DNA of 64,000 bases from Streptomyces hygroscopicus (lineage in GTDB: Bacteria; Actinomycetota; Actinomycetes; Streptomycetales; Streptomycetaceae), in NCBI GenBank assembly GCA_002021875.1, contig CP018627.1:4340001-4404000 (forward strand), given 5' to 3'. The position numbers and the translations under genes are program-made. The notes beneath the pieces are model-generated. The model was not told the origin of the DNA and made no database searches. It saw only the letters and a list, made by a program, of their open reading frames with translations. Below are positions 31,066 to 39,784 of the stretch, one piece after another. The stretch's first letter is position 1. Each line of letters opens with the position of its first letter.

Positions 31066-32551
31066 GCCCCAGCCGGCCCGCCGCATGCACCGCCCGCAGC
31101 ACCGCCGCCGCCTTGTTGCGGCACTCCGCGTCCTCGGCCGTCGGATCGGAGTCGGCGACGATCCCCGCGCCCGCCTGGACATACGCCGTGCCCTCGCGCA
31201 GCAGCGCGGTGCGGATGGCGATCGCGGTGTCGGAGTCGCCCGCGAAGTCGAGATAGCCGACACAGCCGCCGTACAGTCCGCGGCGGCTCGGCTCCAGCTC
31301 CTCGATGATCTGCAGCGCCCGCGGCTTGGGGGCGCCGGAGAGGGTGCCCGCGGGGAAGCAGGCGGTGAGCACGTCGAAGGCCGTACGGCCCTCGGCGAGG
31401 CTGCCGGTGACCGTCGAGACGATGTGCATGACATGGCTGTAGCGCTCGATCGACATGAAGTCGACGACCTCCACGCTGCCGGGCTCGCAGACCCGCCCGA
31501 GGTCATTGCGCCCGAGGTCGACGAGCATCAGATGCTCGGCCCGCTCCTTGGGGTCGGCGAGCAGCTCCTCCCCGAGGGCCGCGTCCTCCTGCGGGGTGGC
31601 CCCCCGGTGCCGGGTGCCGGCGATGGGATGCAGCATCGCCCGGCCGTCCTCGACCTTGACCAGGGCCTCCGGGCTGGAGCCCACCACGTCGAAGCCCTCG
31701 AACCGGAAGAGGTACATATAGGGGCTCGGGTTGGTGGCGCGCAGCACCCGGTAGACGTCGAGGGCACTGGCCGAGCACGGCGTCTCGAACCGCTGCGAGG
31801 GGACGACCTGGAACGCCTCGCCCGCGCGGATGCGCTCCTTGATGTCGTCCACGGCCGCCATGAAGTCCTCGCCGCCCCACAGCGCGGTGTACTCGGGCAG
31901 CTCGGACTCGGGCAGCGCGGCGGGGTCGGTCGGCACGGGGCGGACCAGGTCGGCGGCCATCGCGTCGAGCCGGGCCACGGCGTCCGCGTACGCCTCGTCC
32001 ACGCCCGTGTCGAGGTCGTTGTGGTTGATCGCGTTGGCGATCAGCAGCACGGTGCCGTCCCAGTGGTCCAGCACCGCGAGGTCCGAGGTGAGCAGCATGG
32101 TCAGCTCGGGCAGGCGCAGATCGTCCCGCCCGTGCTCGCCGACCTTCTCCAGGCGGCGGACGATGTCGTAGCCGAGGTAGCCGACCATGCCGCCGGTGAA
32201 CGGCGGTAGCTGGACCAGGCCCCCGAGGTCGCGGGGGGTGTGCAGGGTCTCGACGGTGGCGCGCAGCGCCTGGAGGGGGTCGCCCTCGGTGGGGACGCCG
32301 ACTGGCGGGGTACCCAGCCAGTGGGTGCGGCCGTCACGTTCGGTGAGGGTGGCGGAGCTGCGGACACCGATGAAGGAGTAGCGGGACCAGGAGCGGCCGT
32401 TCTCGGCGGATTCGAGGAGGAAGGTGCCGGGGCGCTCGGCGGCCAGTTTGCGGTAGAGGCCCACGGGGGTGTCGCCGTCCGCGAGCAGCTTGCGGCTGAC
32501 GGGGATGACGCGGCGGTCGGCCGCCAGCTTGCGGAAGGTCTCGAGATCCAT
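31061..32551 (-). CDS. trpE: anthranilate synthase component I
   Basis: A 496-residue TrpE that makes anthranilate from chorismate with ammonia from a TrpG glutaminase, which is not in this window. The N-terminal [18 protein letters not shown] includes the LLES motif associated with tryptophan feedback inhibition. The C-terminal chorismate-binding domain has [56 protein letters not shown] and [22 protein letters not shown] 32551 matches the usual [19 protein letters not shown] start; an in-frame TTG at 32572 has no ribosome binding site. I find no Trp-rich leader peptide before it, so control is unlikely to be by that kind of attenuation. Confidence 0.96.
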   Translation of the reverse strand: MDLETFRKLAADRRVIPVSRKLLADGDTPVGLYRKLAAERPGTFLLESAENGRSWSRYSFIGVRSSATLTERDGRTHWLGTPPVGVPTEGDPLQALRATVETLHTPRDLGGLVQLPPFTGGMVGYLGYDIVRRLEKVGEHGRDDLRLPELTMLLTSDLAVLDHWDGTVLLIANAINHNDLDTGVDEAYADAVARLDAMAADLVRPVPTDPAALPESELPEYTALWGGEDFMAAVDDIKERIRAGEAFQVVPSQRFETPCSASALDVYRVLRATNPSPYMYLFRFEGFDVVGSSPEALVKVEDGRAMLHPIAGTRHRGATPQEDAALGEELLADPKERAEHLMLVDLGRNDLGRVCEPGSVEVVDFMSIERYSHVMHIVSTVTGSLAEGRTAFDVLTACFPAGTLSGAPKPRALQIIEELEPSRRGLYGGCVGYLDFAGDSDTAIAIRTALLREGTAYVQAGAGIVADSDPTAEDAECRNKAAAVLRAVHAAGRLGR

Positions 32552-32616
32552 CGTGACAACGTCCTGGGTCAAGGGCTGGGGAGCCCGGCGGGCGGGTGCG
32601 GTGATGGCCGGTCCAC

Positions 32617-32680
32617 TGGCCGGTCTACCGGCCGAGCGGGAAGTCGTCCGGCCGGTCTACCGGCCGAGCGGGAGGTCGTC
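32617..32680. repeat. 32-bp tandem duplication over the hisI stop codon
   Basis: Two 32-bp units (32617-32648 and 32649-32680) differ at two positions. Each contains the palindrome GGCCGGT-CT-ACCGGCC, with the hisI TAG in its centre. The distal unit is 3' of the real stop. The spacer to trpE is therefore largely made of duplicated hisI sequence. Confidence 0.92.
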
Positions 32681-33022
32681 GGCGTCGAAGCAGGTGCGGT
32701 CGCCGGTGTGGCAGGCGGCGCCGACCTGGTCGACCTTGACGAGGATGGTGTCGGCGTCGCAGTCGAGGGCGACGGACTTGACGAGCTGGATATGGCCGGA
32801 GGTGTCGCCCTTGACCCAGTACTCCTGGCGGCTGCGGCTCCAGTAGGTGCAGCGGCCGGTGGTGAGGGTGCGGTGCAGCGCCTCGTCGTCCATCCAGCCG
32901 AGCATCAGCACCTCACCGGTGTCGTATTGCTGGGCGATGGCGGGCAGCAGGCCGTCGGCGCCGCGCTTGAGGCGGGCGGCGAGGGCCGGGTCGAGGGCGG
33001 AGGGGCGGTCGGAGCCGGTCAT
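32657..33022 (-). CDS. hisI: phosphoribosyl-AMP cyclohydrolase
   Basis: A 121-residue zinc enzyme that opens the adenine ring of phosphoribosyl-AMP, the third step of histidine synthesis. The metal-binding set is visible: [27 protein letters not shown], with the Asp-x-Asp pair for magnesium and three Cys for zinc at the subunit interface. [18 protein letters not shown] is the substrate-binding segment. Normal length for the stand-alone enzyme; the HisE activity is not fused. ATG 33022. It stands immediately upstream of trpE on the same strand, 105 bases away, and apart from the main his operon 8 kb away. Confidence 0.96.
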   Translation of the reverse strand: MTGSDRPSALDPALAARLKRGADGLLPAIAQQYDTGEVLMLGWMDDEALHRTLTTGRCTYWSRSRQEYWVKGDTSGHIQLVKSVALDCDADTILVKVDQVGAACHTGDRTCFDADDLPLGR

Positions 33023-33129
33023 GCGACCATTCTGCACGCCCGGAGGGGGGTCTCCGCGAATGATCTCCGTCGGGCCGGTATGCCGGGCCCGATGGTCGGG
33101 TTGTCGGTGGAATGGGGCATGCTTCGGGC

Positions 33130-34158
33130 ATGACGTTTCCGCCGCCGTCGAATGACCCCAACCGGCCTGGAAACGGCGGGGGGTTCGGTCCACCGCCGCA
33201 GCCGCAGCAGCAACCACCGTCTCAGCCCCCGCAGGCTCCTCAGCAGCAGCCGCAGGGCTTCGGGCCGCCGCCCCCGGCGGACCGGCCCGCGCAGCCGGGC
33301 GGTCCTGGGCCGCAGGCCCAGCCCGGTCCGTACGCGCGGCCCGGTCCGCCCGGGCAGCCGAGCGGCGGTTTCGGCCCGCCGACCCCACCGGCCCTGCTGC
33401 CCGGCGGGCCGCCACCGGGCGCGCTGCCGCCGGGGGCCATACCTCCGGGCGCGCTGCCGCCGCCTCCCCCGCCGCCCGGCCCCGGCGGTTCCAAGGTCAC
33501 GGCGATCGTCATCGCGGCGGTGGTGGCCGTGGCGGTGGTCGTCGGCGCGATCGTCATCGGGACGAAGGACGACGGAGACAAGAAGACGTCGGCCGACGCC
33601 GGCCCGTCCGCCTCCGCCTCGGACCGCCCCCTCTCCTCGCCCTCGGACGGCGGGGCGTCCGCCGCCCCGCCGGGCTCGGAGGACCCCGGCCAGGGCGCGC
33701 CGCTGGGCGGCGGAAACGATGCCCCCGACGCGGATCCGGACACCTCGGATTCGGCGGCCCCGGACGCGTCGGAGTCCGGCGAGCCCGGTGACAGGGTGCC
33801 GTATGTGGTGCTCGACCCCGGCCAGTGCTTCGACCACCCGGCGATGGACAGCAGCGTCACCAAGGTCGAGAAGCGGTCCTGCCACGGCCCGCACGACGGC
33901 GAGGTGATCGCCAACGAGAAGCTGAGCGGCGACTTCTCCTCCGAGAAGGCGATTCAGACCAAGGCACTGTCGCTGTGCGGGACGGACGCCAAGAAGCGGC
34001 TCAAGACCATCCCCAACGACGGCCGGATGTATTACTACTACGCGCTGTATCCAGCACTGGGCACCTACTCCATCCAGGGCGAGGACCGGGTCTCCTGCGC
34101 GCTCACACTGAGCGCCGCCCGCGACGGCAAGAAGCTGAGCAAGCCCCTGCCGGGGTAG
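33130..34158 (+). CDS. membrane-anchored protein with septum-formation-like domain
   Basis: A 342-residue protein in three parts: a cytoplasmic Pro/Gly/Gln-rich region (1-125), one membrane helix ([20 protein letters not shown]), an Asp/Ser-rich linker, and a folded extracytoplasmic domain from about residue 225. That domain carries [38 protein letters not shown], which resembles the actinobacterial septum-formation domain with paired cysteines. The function of such proteins is not settled; surface interaction is likely. ATG 33130 has a weak ribosome binding site. Divergent from hisI, sharing a 107-base promoter gap. Confidence 0.75.
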   Translation: MTFPPPSNDPNRPGNGGGFGPPPQPQQQPPSQPPQAPQQQPQGFGPPPPADRPAQPGGPGPQAQPGPYARPGPPGQPSGGFGPPTPPALLPGGPPPGALPPGAIPPGALPPPPPPPGPGGSKVTAIVIAAVVAVAVVVGAIVIGTKDDGDKKTSADAGPSASASDRPLSSPSDGGASAAPPGSEDPGQGAPLGGGNDAPDADPDTSDSAAPDASESGEPGDRVPYVVLDPGQCFDHPAMDSSVTKVEKRSCHGPHDGEVIANEKLSGDFSSEKAIQTKALSLCGTDAKKRLKTIPNDGRMYYYYALYPALGTYSIQGEDRVSCALTLSAARDGKKLSKPLPG

Positions 34159-34241
34159 GCCCGGGCAGGACGCCCCCGCGCGGGGCGCGCGCGGCGGCGC
34201 TTCTCATGGCAGCGGGCGGGCCCCGGTCGTAGGGTGGACGT

Positions 34242-34874
34242 ATGTCCACTCACGCGAAGCGCGAACGCCTGCTCCTCGCCGACCTCTTGGACGGCGCGGG
34301 CCCCGGGGCCCCGACGCTGTGCGAGGGCTGGAACACCCGCGATCTGGCGGCCCATCTGGTGGTCCGCGAGCGCCGCCCCGACGCGGCCGCCGGGGTGCTG
34401 GTCAAGCCGCTGGCCGCGCGGCTGGCCCGGGTGCAGGAGGAGTTCGCGGCGAAGCCGTACGAGGAGCTGCTCCAGCTCTTCCGCAACGGTCCGCCGCGGA
34501 TGTCGCCGTTCGCGCTGAAGCAGGTGGACGAGGCGGCCAACGGCTTCGAGTTCTACGTCCACGCCGAGGATGTGCGCCGCGCCCGCCCTGAGTGGACACC
34601 GCGCGAGCTGGACCCGGTCTTCGCCGACACGCTGTGGTCCCGCATCGAGCGCGGCGCCCGGATCTTCGGCCGCCGCTCCCCCGTCGGCCTGGTGCTGCGG
34701 CGTCCGGACGGACGTACGGCGGTGGCCCACCGCAGCGTCCCGGTCGTCACGGTCACCGGCGAGCCGGGCGAGCTGGCGCTCTTCCTCAGCGGCCGCCAGG
34801 ATGCCGCCCGGGTCGAGCTGGAGGGCGACAAGGAGGCCGTGGCCGCGGCGCGTGAGGCCAAGCTGGGCGTCTGA
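34242..34874 (+). CDS. TIGR03085-type DinB-like metal-binding protein
   Basis: A 210-residue protein of the DinB/mycothiol-dependent maleylpyruvate isomerase-like superfamily. The N-terminal helix bundle shows RERLLLADLLDGAGPGAPTLCEGWNTRDLAAHLVVRERRPDAAAG, with CEGWNTRDLAAHL as the family hallmark and a metal-binding His, and then EFYVHAEDVRRARPEW with a second metal-binding His. Members may use mycothiol, but the substrates of TIGR03085 proteins are unknown. ATG 34242 has AGGGTGGA upstream. It converges on the GH114-like gene with a hairpin in the 54-base gap. Confidence 0.87.
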   Translation: MSTHAKRERLLLADLLDGAGPGAPTLCEGWNTRDLAAHLVVRERRPDAAAGVLVKPLAARLARVQEEFAAKPYEELLQLFRNGPPRMSPFALKQVDEAANGFEFYVHAEDVRRARPEWTPRELDPVFADTLWSRIERGARIFGRRSPVGLVLRRPDGRTAVAHRSVPVVTVTGEPGELALFLSGRQDAARVELEGDKEAVAAAREAKLGV

Positions 34875-34881
34875 GACCGCG

Positions 34882-34919
34882 GCGCATCCCCGCCGCCATG
34901 CGGGCAAGCGGGGACGCGC
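34882..34919. terminator. hairpin between convergent genes
   Basis: TCCCCGC pairs with GCGGGGA, and outside a one-base mismatch GCGC pairs with GCGC. It lies just after the TIGR03085 gene stop and just before the stop of the GH114-like gene on the other strand. Confidence 0.5.
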
Positions 34920-34928
34920 CGGGATTCC

Positions 34929-35759
34929 CTAACAGGTCTCGCGGACGTAGTCCTCACCGTCGTCGGTCGAGACGTCCTCGTCCCGCAGGACGATGCTGAG
35001 CCGGTCGCCCCAGCCCTCGCACGCCTTGGCGAAGCCCTCCTCGCCGTACTCGACCACCACGACATGGTCGTCGTAAGCCTTGGCGAACTCACCGCACTCG
35101 TCGTACTCGCCGCACTCCTCGACCACCGCGAAGTCCAGCCCGGCCGCCTTACGGTCGGAGAGGAGCTCCGCGGTGTTCTTCTGCGCGATGGCCAGCCCCT
35201 GGGCGTGCGCGTGCTCCGACAGCAGGGCCATGAACTCCTTGGCGTGAGCGGTGGTCAGCAGCTTCTGGGAGCGCTCGTAGCTGTCGTAGTTGTCGGGCTC
35301 GACGGCGTCGAAGCCGTCCTCGGCACAGCCGTCGATCCAGCCGTTGACCTTCTCCGCCACGCGCTCCCGCTTCTTGGCGGTGCTGATGTCGAGCAGCGGT
35401 TCCTTCCACTGGGTGTCGATGACGAGATCGCCGTCGCGGTCCCGCAGCAGCAGGTCGTCGGGCCACTGGTCGCGCTCGCCCGGCTGAACCTGGAAGGCGT
35501 TGACGTAGCAGATGTTGTACAGCCCGTCCGCCGGGGAGTCCGCGCGGTCGCGGCTGACGATGTCGACGCCCTTCGGCGGGGTGTACTCCCCGCCGATCTG
35601 GTAGTCGAAGCCGCCATGGACGGGCGGCAGCGCCACTTCGGACGCGCTGGCCCCCGAGGACATGGACACGGCCACGACGGCGGCCGCGGCGGCCGCCGCC
35701 GTCGCCACCGACGCGAGGACCCAGCGGCGACGAAGGCGGGCGGCATGGCTGGCTGGCAT
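34929..35759 (-). CDS. secreted GH114-like endo-alpha-1,4-polygalactosaminidase
   Basis: A 276-residue protein with an N-terminal signal ([25 protein letters not shown], cleavage around ASA-SE) and a glycoside hydrolase family 114 TIM-barrel domain. Recognisable parts are the opening PPVHGGFDYQIGGEYTPPKGVDIVSRDR, the ICYVNAFQVQPGE strand, and DGFDAVEPDNYDSYE with the acidic residues expected in catalysis. Enzymes of this group cleave galactosamine-rich polysaccharides. ATG 35759 has GGAG five bases upstream, which is decisive against the longer reading to 35804. Probably extracellular, acting on other microbes' matrix or the producer's own polymer. Confidence 0.82.
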   Translation of the reverse strand: MPASHAARLRRRWVLASVATAAAAAAAVVAVSMSSGASASEVALPPVHGGFDYQIGGEYTPPKGVDIVSRDRADSPADGLYNICYVNAFQVQPGERDQWPDDLLLRDRDGDLVIDTQWKEPLLDISTAKKRERVAEKVNGWIDGCAEDGFDAVEPDNYDSYERSQKLLTTAHAKEFMALLSEHAHAQGLAIAQKNTAELLSDRKAAGLDFAVVEECGEYDECGEFAKAYDDHVVVVEYGEEGFAKACEGWGDRLSIVLRDEDVSTDDGEDYVRETC

Positions 35760-36037
35760 GAAAGCTCCAACACTCGCGGGTAACGGCCCCGCCTCGGATG
35801 GCATCCGCCGTCCTGGCGACTGAGTCCGGGCTCGGGACCGGAACCGGACCCCCTACCGGCTGGGCGTACCTCTTGGGCGGCACGGGGGCGGTACACCCGT
35901 GCGGCTGTTGTGATCAAAGCGGCCCCCGGCAACGGCGTCAAGTCGGCAGCCCCCGGGACCGACCCGCCGGACCGACCCGCACCCGACCGCCACGACGCCC
36001 TCCTCCCGCGCGGCAGTTCGCGCCCCCGCCCGGGCCC

Positions 36038-36781
36038 CTACTGGGCGCTCGCGGCCGGGCGCACCACGATCTCGTTGACGTCGACCCCGGCCGGCTGGCT
36101 GATGGCGTACGCGATGGCGTCGGCGATCGCGGAGGCGGGCAGGGCCACCGAGCGGTAGGTCTTCATGGCCTCACGCGCGCCCGGATCGGAGATGGAGTCG
36201 GCGAGTTCGGACTCGGTCACGCCCGGGGAGACCAGGCTGACCCGGATGTCACCGGCCGATTCCTGGCGCAGCCCCTCCGAGATGGCGCGTACGGCGAACT
36301 TGGTGGCGCAGTACACCGCGGCGGTGGGCGACACCTCGTACGCGCCGACCGAGGCGATGTTCACGACATGCCCGCCGCCCTGCTCCTTCATCACCGGCAG
36401 CGCCGCGGCGATGCCGTACAGCACCCCGCGCACATTCACATCGAGCATCCGGTCCCACTCGTCGACCTTCAGCGCCTCGAGCGGCGAGAGGGGCATCACC
36501 CCGGCGTTGTTGACCATCACATCCACCCGCCCGAACCGCTCCCGGGCGGCGGCCACGAAGGCCCGCATGTCCCCGGCCGCGGTGACATCCAGCCCCTGAT
36601 ACGCCGCGCTGCCGCCCTCGGCGGTGATCTGCCCGGCCAGCTCCCCCAGCCGCTCGGTCCGCCGCGCCCCCAGATACACCCGGTGCCCATCGGCGGCGAG
36701 CCGACGCGCGGTCGCCTCGCCGATCCCACTGCTGGCCCCGGTGATGAGCACGACCTTGCCCGTCTCGGTGATGGCGTCCAT
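36038..36781 (-). CDS. short-chain dehydrogenase/reductase (SDR)
   Basis: A 247-residue classical SDR. The cofactor motif TGASSGIG is at 14-21 with ARRTE placing NADP preference, NNAGVM is near 91, and the catalytic Ser-Tyr-Lys is IASVGAYEVSPTAAVYCATKFAV with YCATK. Members of this subgroup act on diverse aldehydes, ketones or alcohols; substrate unknown. It lies on the minus strand, divergent from the OsmC gene, and the 180-base gap between them contains both promoters. Together with OsmC, the Old Yellow Enzyme and MerR it looks like a redox or electrophile-response neighbourhood, which is inference from gene families only. Confidence 0.92.
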   Translation of the reverse strand: MDAITETGKVVLITGASSGIGEATARRLAADGHRVYLGARRTERLGELAGQITAEGGSAAYQGLDVTAAGDMRAFVAAARERFGRVDVMVNNAGVMPLSPLEALKVDEWDRMLDVNVRGVLYGIAAALPVMKEQGGGHVVNIASVGAYEVSPTAAVYCATKFAVRAISEGLRQESAGDIRVSLVSPGVTESELADSISDPGAREAMKTYRSVALPASAIADAIAYAISQPAGVDVNEIVVRPAASAQ

Positions 36782-36961
36782 CGCGATATCCCTTTCGCTC
36801 CTGATCCCGTTCTGTCCTGCCCCACCGAGTCTGGGCAGGTCAGCGACCCCGTACCAGGACGCGCTCCTCCTGGGTGCGGCACACCCTGTCAGTGCGCTCC
36901 GCCATCATTGGGCGAGCGCTTCGCGAACGAGCGCTTCACAACGGAAGGGAGCACACAGCCG

Positions 36962-37432
36962 ATGGGCCGACAGCACTCCTACCGCGCCACCGTCCGGTGG
37001 ACCGGCAATACCGGTTCGGGGACGAGTGGTTACCGGGGCTACGGGCGGGCGCACGACATTCTCGGGGACGGCAAGCCGACCCTGCGGGGCAGCGCCGATC
37101 CGGCGTTTCTGGGGGATCCGGAGGTCTGGAATCCGGAGGAGTTCCTGCTGGTCTCGCTCTCGCAGTGCCACATGCTGACGTACCTCTCCATATGCGCCCG
37201 GGACGGGGTGAGGGTCACGGCGTACGAGGACGTCGCCACCGGGGTCATGGAGGAGGAGGCCGGGCACAGCGGGCGCTTTACCGAGGTGGTGCTCAATCCG
37301 GTGGTCACCGTCGCGGACGCGGCGATGGCGGAGCGGGCGCGCTCGGCGCACCAGGACGCCCATCAGACGTGCTTCATCGCCAACTCGGTCAACTTCCCCG
37401 TCCATCACCGGCCGACCATCCGGGTCGGCTGA
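36962..37432 (+). CDS. OsmC-family peroxide/hydroperoxide reductase
   Basis: A 156-residue OsmC/Ohr-superfamily protein. The two active-site cysteines are in SLSQCHMLTYL (about 72) and HQTCFIANSVNFPV (about 139), the right spacing for a thiol peroxidase; LGDPEVWNPEEFLLVSLSQCH is the typical lead-in. It likely reduces organic hydroperoxides in the cytoplasm. ATG 36962 has GGAAGGGAG ten bases upstream. Its last codons and TGA are the first unit of a 14-bp tandem repeat that fills the 44-base gap to the convergent Old Yellow Enzyme gene. Confidence 0.9.
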   Translation: MGRQHSYRATVRWTGNTGSGTSGYRGYGRAHDILGDGKPTLRGSADPAFLGDPEVWNPEEFLLVSLSQCHMLTYLSICARDGVRVTAYEDVATGVMEEEAGHSGRFTEVVLNPVVTVADAAMAERARSAHQDAHQTCFIANSVNFPVHHRPTIRVG

Positions 37433-37476
37433 GTCAGGTCGGCTGGGCCGGGTCGGCTGAGCCGGGTCGGCTGGGC
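37421..37476. repeat. 14-bp tandem repeat, four copies, OsmC 3' end
   Basis: Four contiguous units of CGGGTCGGCTGRGY from 37421 to 37476, one mismatch in the second. The first contains the last codons and TGA (37430-37432) of the OsmC gene. The repeat fills the whole gap to the stop of the convergent OYE gene at 37477. Confidence 0.92.
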
Positions 37477-38577
37477 TCAGGCCGCCGTCAGCGTGGGGTA
37501 GTCCGTGTAGCCGGTTTCGCCGCCCACGTACATCAGATACGCGTCCCGGATGGAGTTGAGCGGGGCGCCGGTGCGCAGGCGGGTCACCAGGTCGGGGTTG
37601 GCCAGGAAGGTGCGGCCGAGGGCGATCAGGTCGGCTCCGGCGGCCAGCAGCCGCTCGGCCTGGCGCATGCCGCCGTCGGCGGGGACGCCGTCGCCGGGCA
37701 GTGACGGGTTGGCGATCAGTGTGGCGGGCCAGGCGGAGCGGAGTTCCCGGAAGAGCGGGTGGTCCGGTTCGGCGCGGACGATGTGGAGGTAGGTGAGGCC
37801 GGTGTCCGCCAGTTCCTTGATGAGGGCGGGGTAGAGGGTCTCGGTGTCGCCCTCCTCGATGCCGTTGACGGTGGATCCGGGGGAGATGCGCAGGCCCACC
37901 CGCTCGGGGCCGATCGCGTCGGCGACGGCGTGGACCACCTCGGCCACGAACCGGATGCGCCCCGCCACCGAGCCGCCGTAGGCGTCGGTGCGGCGGTTGG
38001 TGTTCCGGGCCAGGAACTGGTGGAGGAGGTAGCCGTTGGCGGCGTGCACCTCCACTCCGGCGAAGCCCGCGTCGCGGGCGTTGCGCGCGGCGGCGGCGAA
38101 GTCGGCGACGGTGGAGCGGATCTCCTCGACCGTCATCTCGCGTGGTACGACGGCTTCTTGGTGGCCGCCGGGGGTGAAGATCGTCTCCGGGAGCGGGACC
38201 GGCGAGGGTGCCAGCGGCGTCAGCCCGCTGGTGTCCGGGTGGCCGACCCGGCCGCCGTGCTGCAGTTGGAGGAACATCCGGCCGCCCGCCGCGTGCACCG
38301 CGTCGGTCACCCGCCGCCATCCGGCCACCTGCGCCGCGCTGTGGATCGCGGCGATATCGGGGTAGGTCTGCCCCACCGCGTTGGGCGTGGCGGCCTCGGC
38401 GACGATCAGCCCGGCCGTGGCGCGCTGTGCGTAGTAGGTGGCCATGATCGGTTCGGGTACGCCGTCGGCGGCGGCGCGGTTGCGGGTCATCGGCGCCATC
38501 ACCAGGCGGTTGGGGAGGTCGAGAGGGCCGAGGCGGGCGGGTTCGAAGAGGCTGGGTATCCGGGGTGTGTGCGTCAT
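37477..38577 (-). CDS. alkene reductase of the Old Yellow Enzyme family
   Basis: A 366-residue FMN-dependent TIM barrel of the NemA/OYE type that reduces activated alkenes, quinones or nitro compounds with NADPH. Family parts: LGPLDLPNRLVMAPMTRNRA (FMN-binding), QLQHGGRVGHP, VEVHAANGYLLHQFLARNTNRRTDAYGG (the HxxN pair binds the substrate carbonyl) and FMN phosphate-binding ALGRTFLANPDLV near the end. It is divergent from a merR gene, and a MerR-type operator in a 20-base spacer lies in its promoter, indicating induction by an electrophile or oxidant sensed by that regulator. Cytoplasmic; length normal. Confidence 0.94.
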   Translation of the reverse strand: MTHTPRIPSLFEPARLGPLDLPNRLVMAPMTRNRAAADGVPEPIMATYYAQRATAGLIVAEAATPNAVGQTYPDIAAIHSAAQVAGWRRVTDAVHAAGGRMFLQLQHGGRVGHPDTSGLTPLAPSPVPLPETIFTPGGHQEAVVPREMTVEEIRSTVADFAAAARNARDAGFAGVEVHAANGYLLHQFLARNTNRRTDAYGGSVAGRIRFVAEVVHAVADAIGPERVGLRISPGSTVNGIEEGDTETLYPALIKELADTGLTYLHIVRAEPDHPLFRELRSAWPATLIANPSLPGDGVPADGGMRQAERLLAAGADLIALGRTFLANPDLVTRLRTGAPLNSIRDAYLMYVGGETGYTDYPTLTAA

Positions 38578-38583
38578 GCCGGT

Positions 38584-38617
38584 ACGGTAGAACTTGACAT
38601 CAGTGTCAGATTCAAGT
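38584..38617 (-). promoter_or_regulatory. MerR-type operator/promoter of the Old Yellow Enzyme gene
   Basis: On the minus strand TTGAAT (-35) and TACCGT (-10) are 20 bases apart, the overlong spacer typical of MerR-activated promoters. Around the spacer lies ACTTGA-N14-TCAAGT (38592-38617) with an inner TGACA-TCAG-TGTCA dyad. The -10 is seven bases before the start codon. Confidence 0.7.
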
Positions 38618-38622
38618 CCTTT

Positions 38623-38662
38623 GAGTCACGTCCTCTGAGTCACGTCCTCTGAGTCACGTCCC
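38623..38662. repeat. 14-bp direct repeat upstream of merR
   Basis: GAGTCACGTCCTCT occurs twice in tandem, with a third copy cut at 12 bases. It lies between the MerR operator and the merR start, in that gene's leader. Confidence 0.85.
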
Positions 38663-38683
38663 AGCCCGGCAGACGAGGTGAGC

Positions 38684-39049
38684 ATGCGGATCGGCGAACT
38701 GGCTCGGCGCACCAGCGTGAGCGAGCGCTCCCTGCGCTATTACGAGAAGCAGGGTCTGATGACGGCCGAGCGCACGCCGGGCGGCCATCGCGATTACCCC
38801 GAGAACGCGGTGGACCGGGTCATCCGCATCCAGGAGCTCTTCGCCGCCGGGCTGTGCAGCGAGAAGATCGCCCAACTGCTGCCCTGCATGCGCGACTCGG
38901 ACGGCGGCCCGTCGCGGGTGGCCAACGGGCAGCTGGTCTCCGACCTGACGGTGGAGCGGGAGCGCATCGACCGCATGATCGCGGACCTGCTCCGCTCCCG
39001 TGAGGTCCTGGACGAGGTGATCGAGGCGGCGTCGGTCCCGGCCGAGTAA
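38684..39049 (+). CDS. MerR-family transcriptional regulator
   Basis: A 121-residue MerR regulator. The winged-helix domain MRIGELARRTSVSERSLRYYEKQGLMTAERTPGGHRDYPENAVDRVIRIQELFAAGLCSEKIAQLLPCM is complete, followed by a dimerisation helix (VSDLTVERERIDRMIADLLRSREVLDEVI) and no large effector domain. Cysteines near 63 and 72 could sense thiol-reactive compounds. ATG 38684 is the family-consistent start. It is divergent from the Old Yellow Enzyme gene and very likely binds the dyad at 38592-38617, activating that gene by untwisting the long spacer. Confidence 0.9.
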   Translation: MRIGELARRTSVSERSLRYYEKQGLMTAERTPGGHRDYPENAVDRVIRIQELFAAGLCSEKIAQLLPCMRDSDGGPSRVANGQLVSDLTVERERIDRMIADLLRSREVLDEVIEAASVPAE

Positions 39050-39142
39050 CCGGGCCCCTCAGCGCCCGCGCTCCACGTGTGGCACAGGTCACGGGAACCA
39101 CCTCCGCCGTGCGGAGAGGCACGGGTGTGAGGTGCAAACAAC

Positions 39143-39784
39143 ATGAGTGATGGCCTGCGAGCGCGGGTACGGGCGGGTGACCGCGAGGCGTTCGCAGAGC
39201 TCTACGCGGAGTACGCGCGTGCGGTCTACAACCATGCCTATCGGCTGACCGGCGACTGGTCGGTGGCCGAGGAGGTGATGGGGGACACGTTCCTCGACGC
39301 CTGGCGTACCCGGGCGCAACTGGAGCCGGGCGACGGCACGCTGAAACCGTGGCTGCTGGGCGTGGCGACGAACAAGGCCCGCAACGCCAACCGCGGCATC
39401 GGCCGGCGCCTGGCCTTCCTGGCCCGCCGCCCGGCGCCCGCCCCGGTGGCGGACTTCGCCGACGAGACCGCCGGGCGGATCGACGACGCCCGCCAACTCG
39501 CCGCCGTGCGCACGGTCTACGGCCGGCTGCGGCGCGGCGAGCAGGAGGTGCTGGCGCTGTGCGTGTGGTCCGGGCTGGACTACGCGCAGGCCGCCCAGGC
39601 GCTGGGGATTCCGGTGGGCACCGTGCGCTCGCGGCTGTCCCGGGCCCGCGCCCGGCTGCGCAAGCTCGCCGAGCAGCGGCTCGCGGAAGAAAGGACGGAA
39701 CCGCCACACCGTCGCGGAGAGGTACAGCGTGAGGCCGCGTTCGCGGCCCTGCCCTATCAGGAGTTTCAGGAGGAACCCCGATGA
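39143..39784 (+). CDS. ECF-type RNA polymerase sigma factor
   Basis: A 213-residue sigma-70 family protein with region 2 (EAFAELYAEYARAVYNHAYRLTGDWSVAEEVMGDTFLDAWRT) and region 4 (RRGEQEVLALCVWSGLDYAQAAQALGIPVGTVRSRLSRARARLRKL), as in ECF sigma factors. The tail beyond region 4 is short. ATG 39143 has GAGGTG eight bases upstream. The next gene overlaps its stop as ATGA and encodes a membrane protein with no zinc-binding anti-sigma motif, which may be an unusual anti-sigma partner. A GGAACC at 39094-39099 could be an ECF -35, but no clear -10 follows it. Confidence 0.92.
   Translation: MSDGLRARVRAGDREAFAELYAEYARAVYNHAYRLTGDWSVAEEVMGDTFLDAWRTRAQLEPGDGTLKPWLLGVATNKARNANRGIGRRLAFLARRPAPAPVADFADETAGRIDDARQLAAVRTVYGRLRRGEQEVLALCVWSGLDYAQAAQALGIPVGTVRSRLSRARARLRKLAEQRLAEERTEPPHRRGEVQREAAFAALPYQEFQEEPR

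Noticed and set aside
32552..32660. Tryptophan leader peptide and attenuator before trpE
   Set aside because: No short frame with clustered Trp codons and ribosome binding site is present; the region is duplicated hisI sequence.
34249..34540. Extra coding frames overlapping the TIGR03085 gene
   Set aside because: They are Arg/Pro/Ala-rich shadows of the real frame without conserved sequence.
39094..39142. ECF-type autoregulatory promoter for the sigma gene
   Set aside because: GGAACC fits a -35, but no matching -10 lies 16-17 bases downstream, so I do not list it as a promoter.
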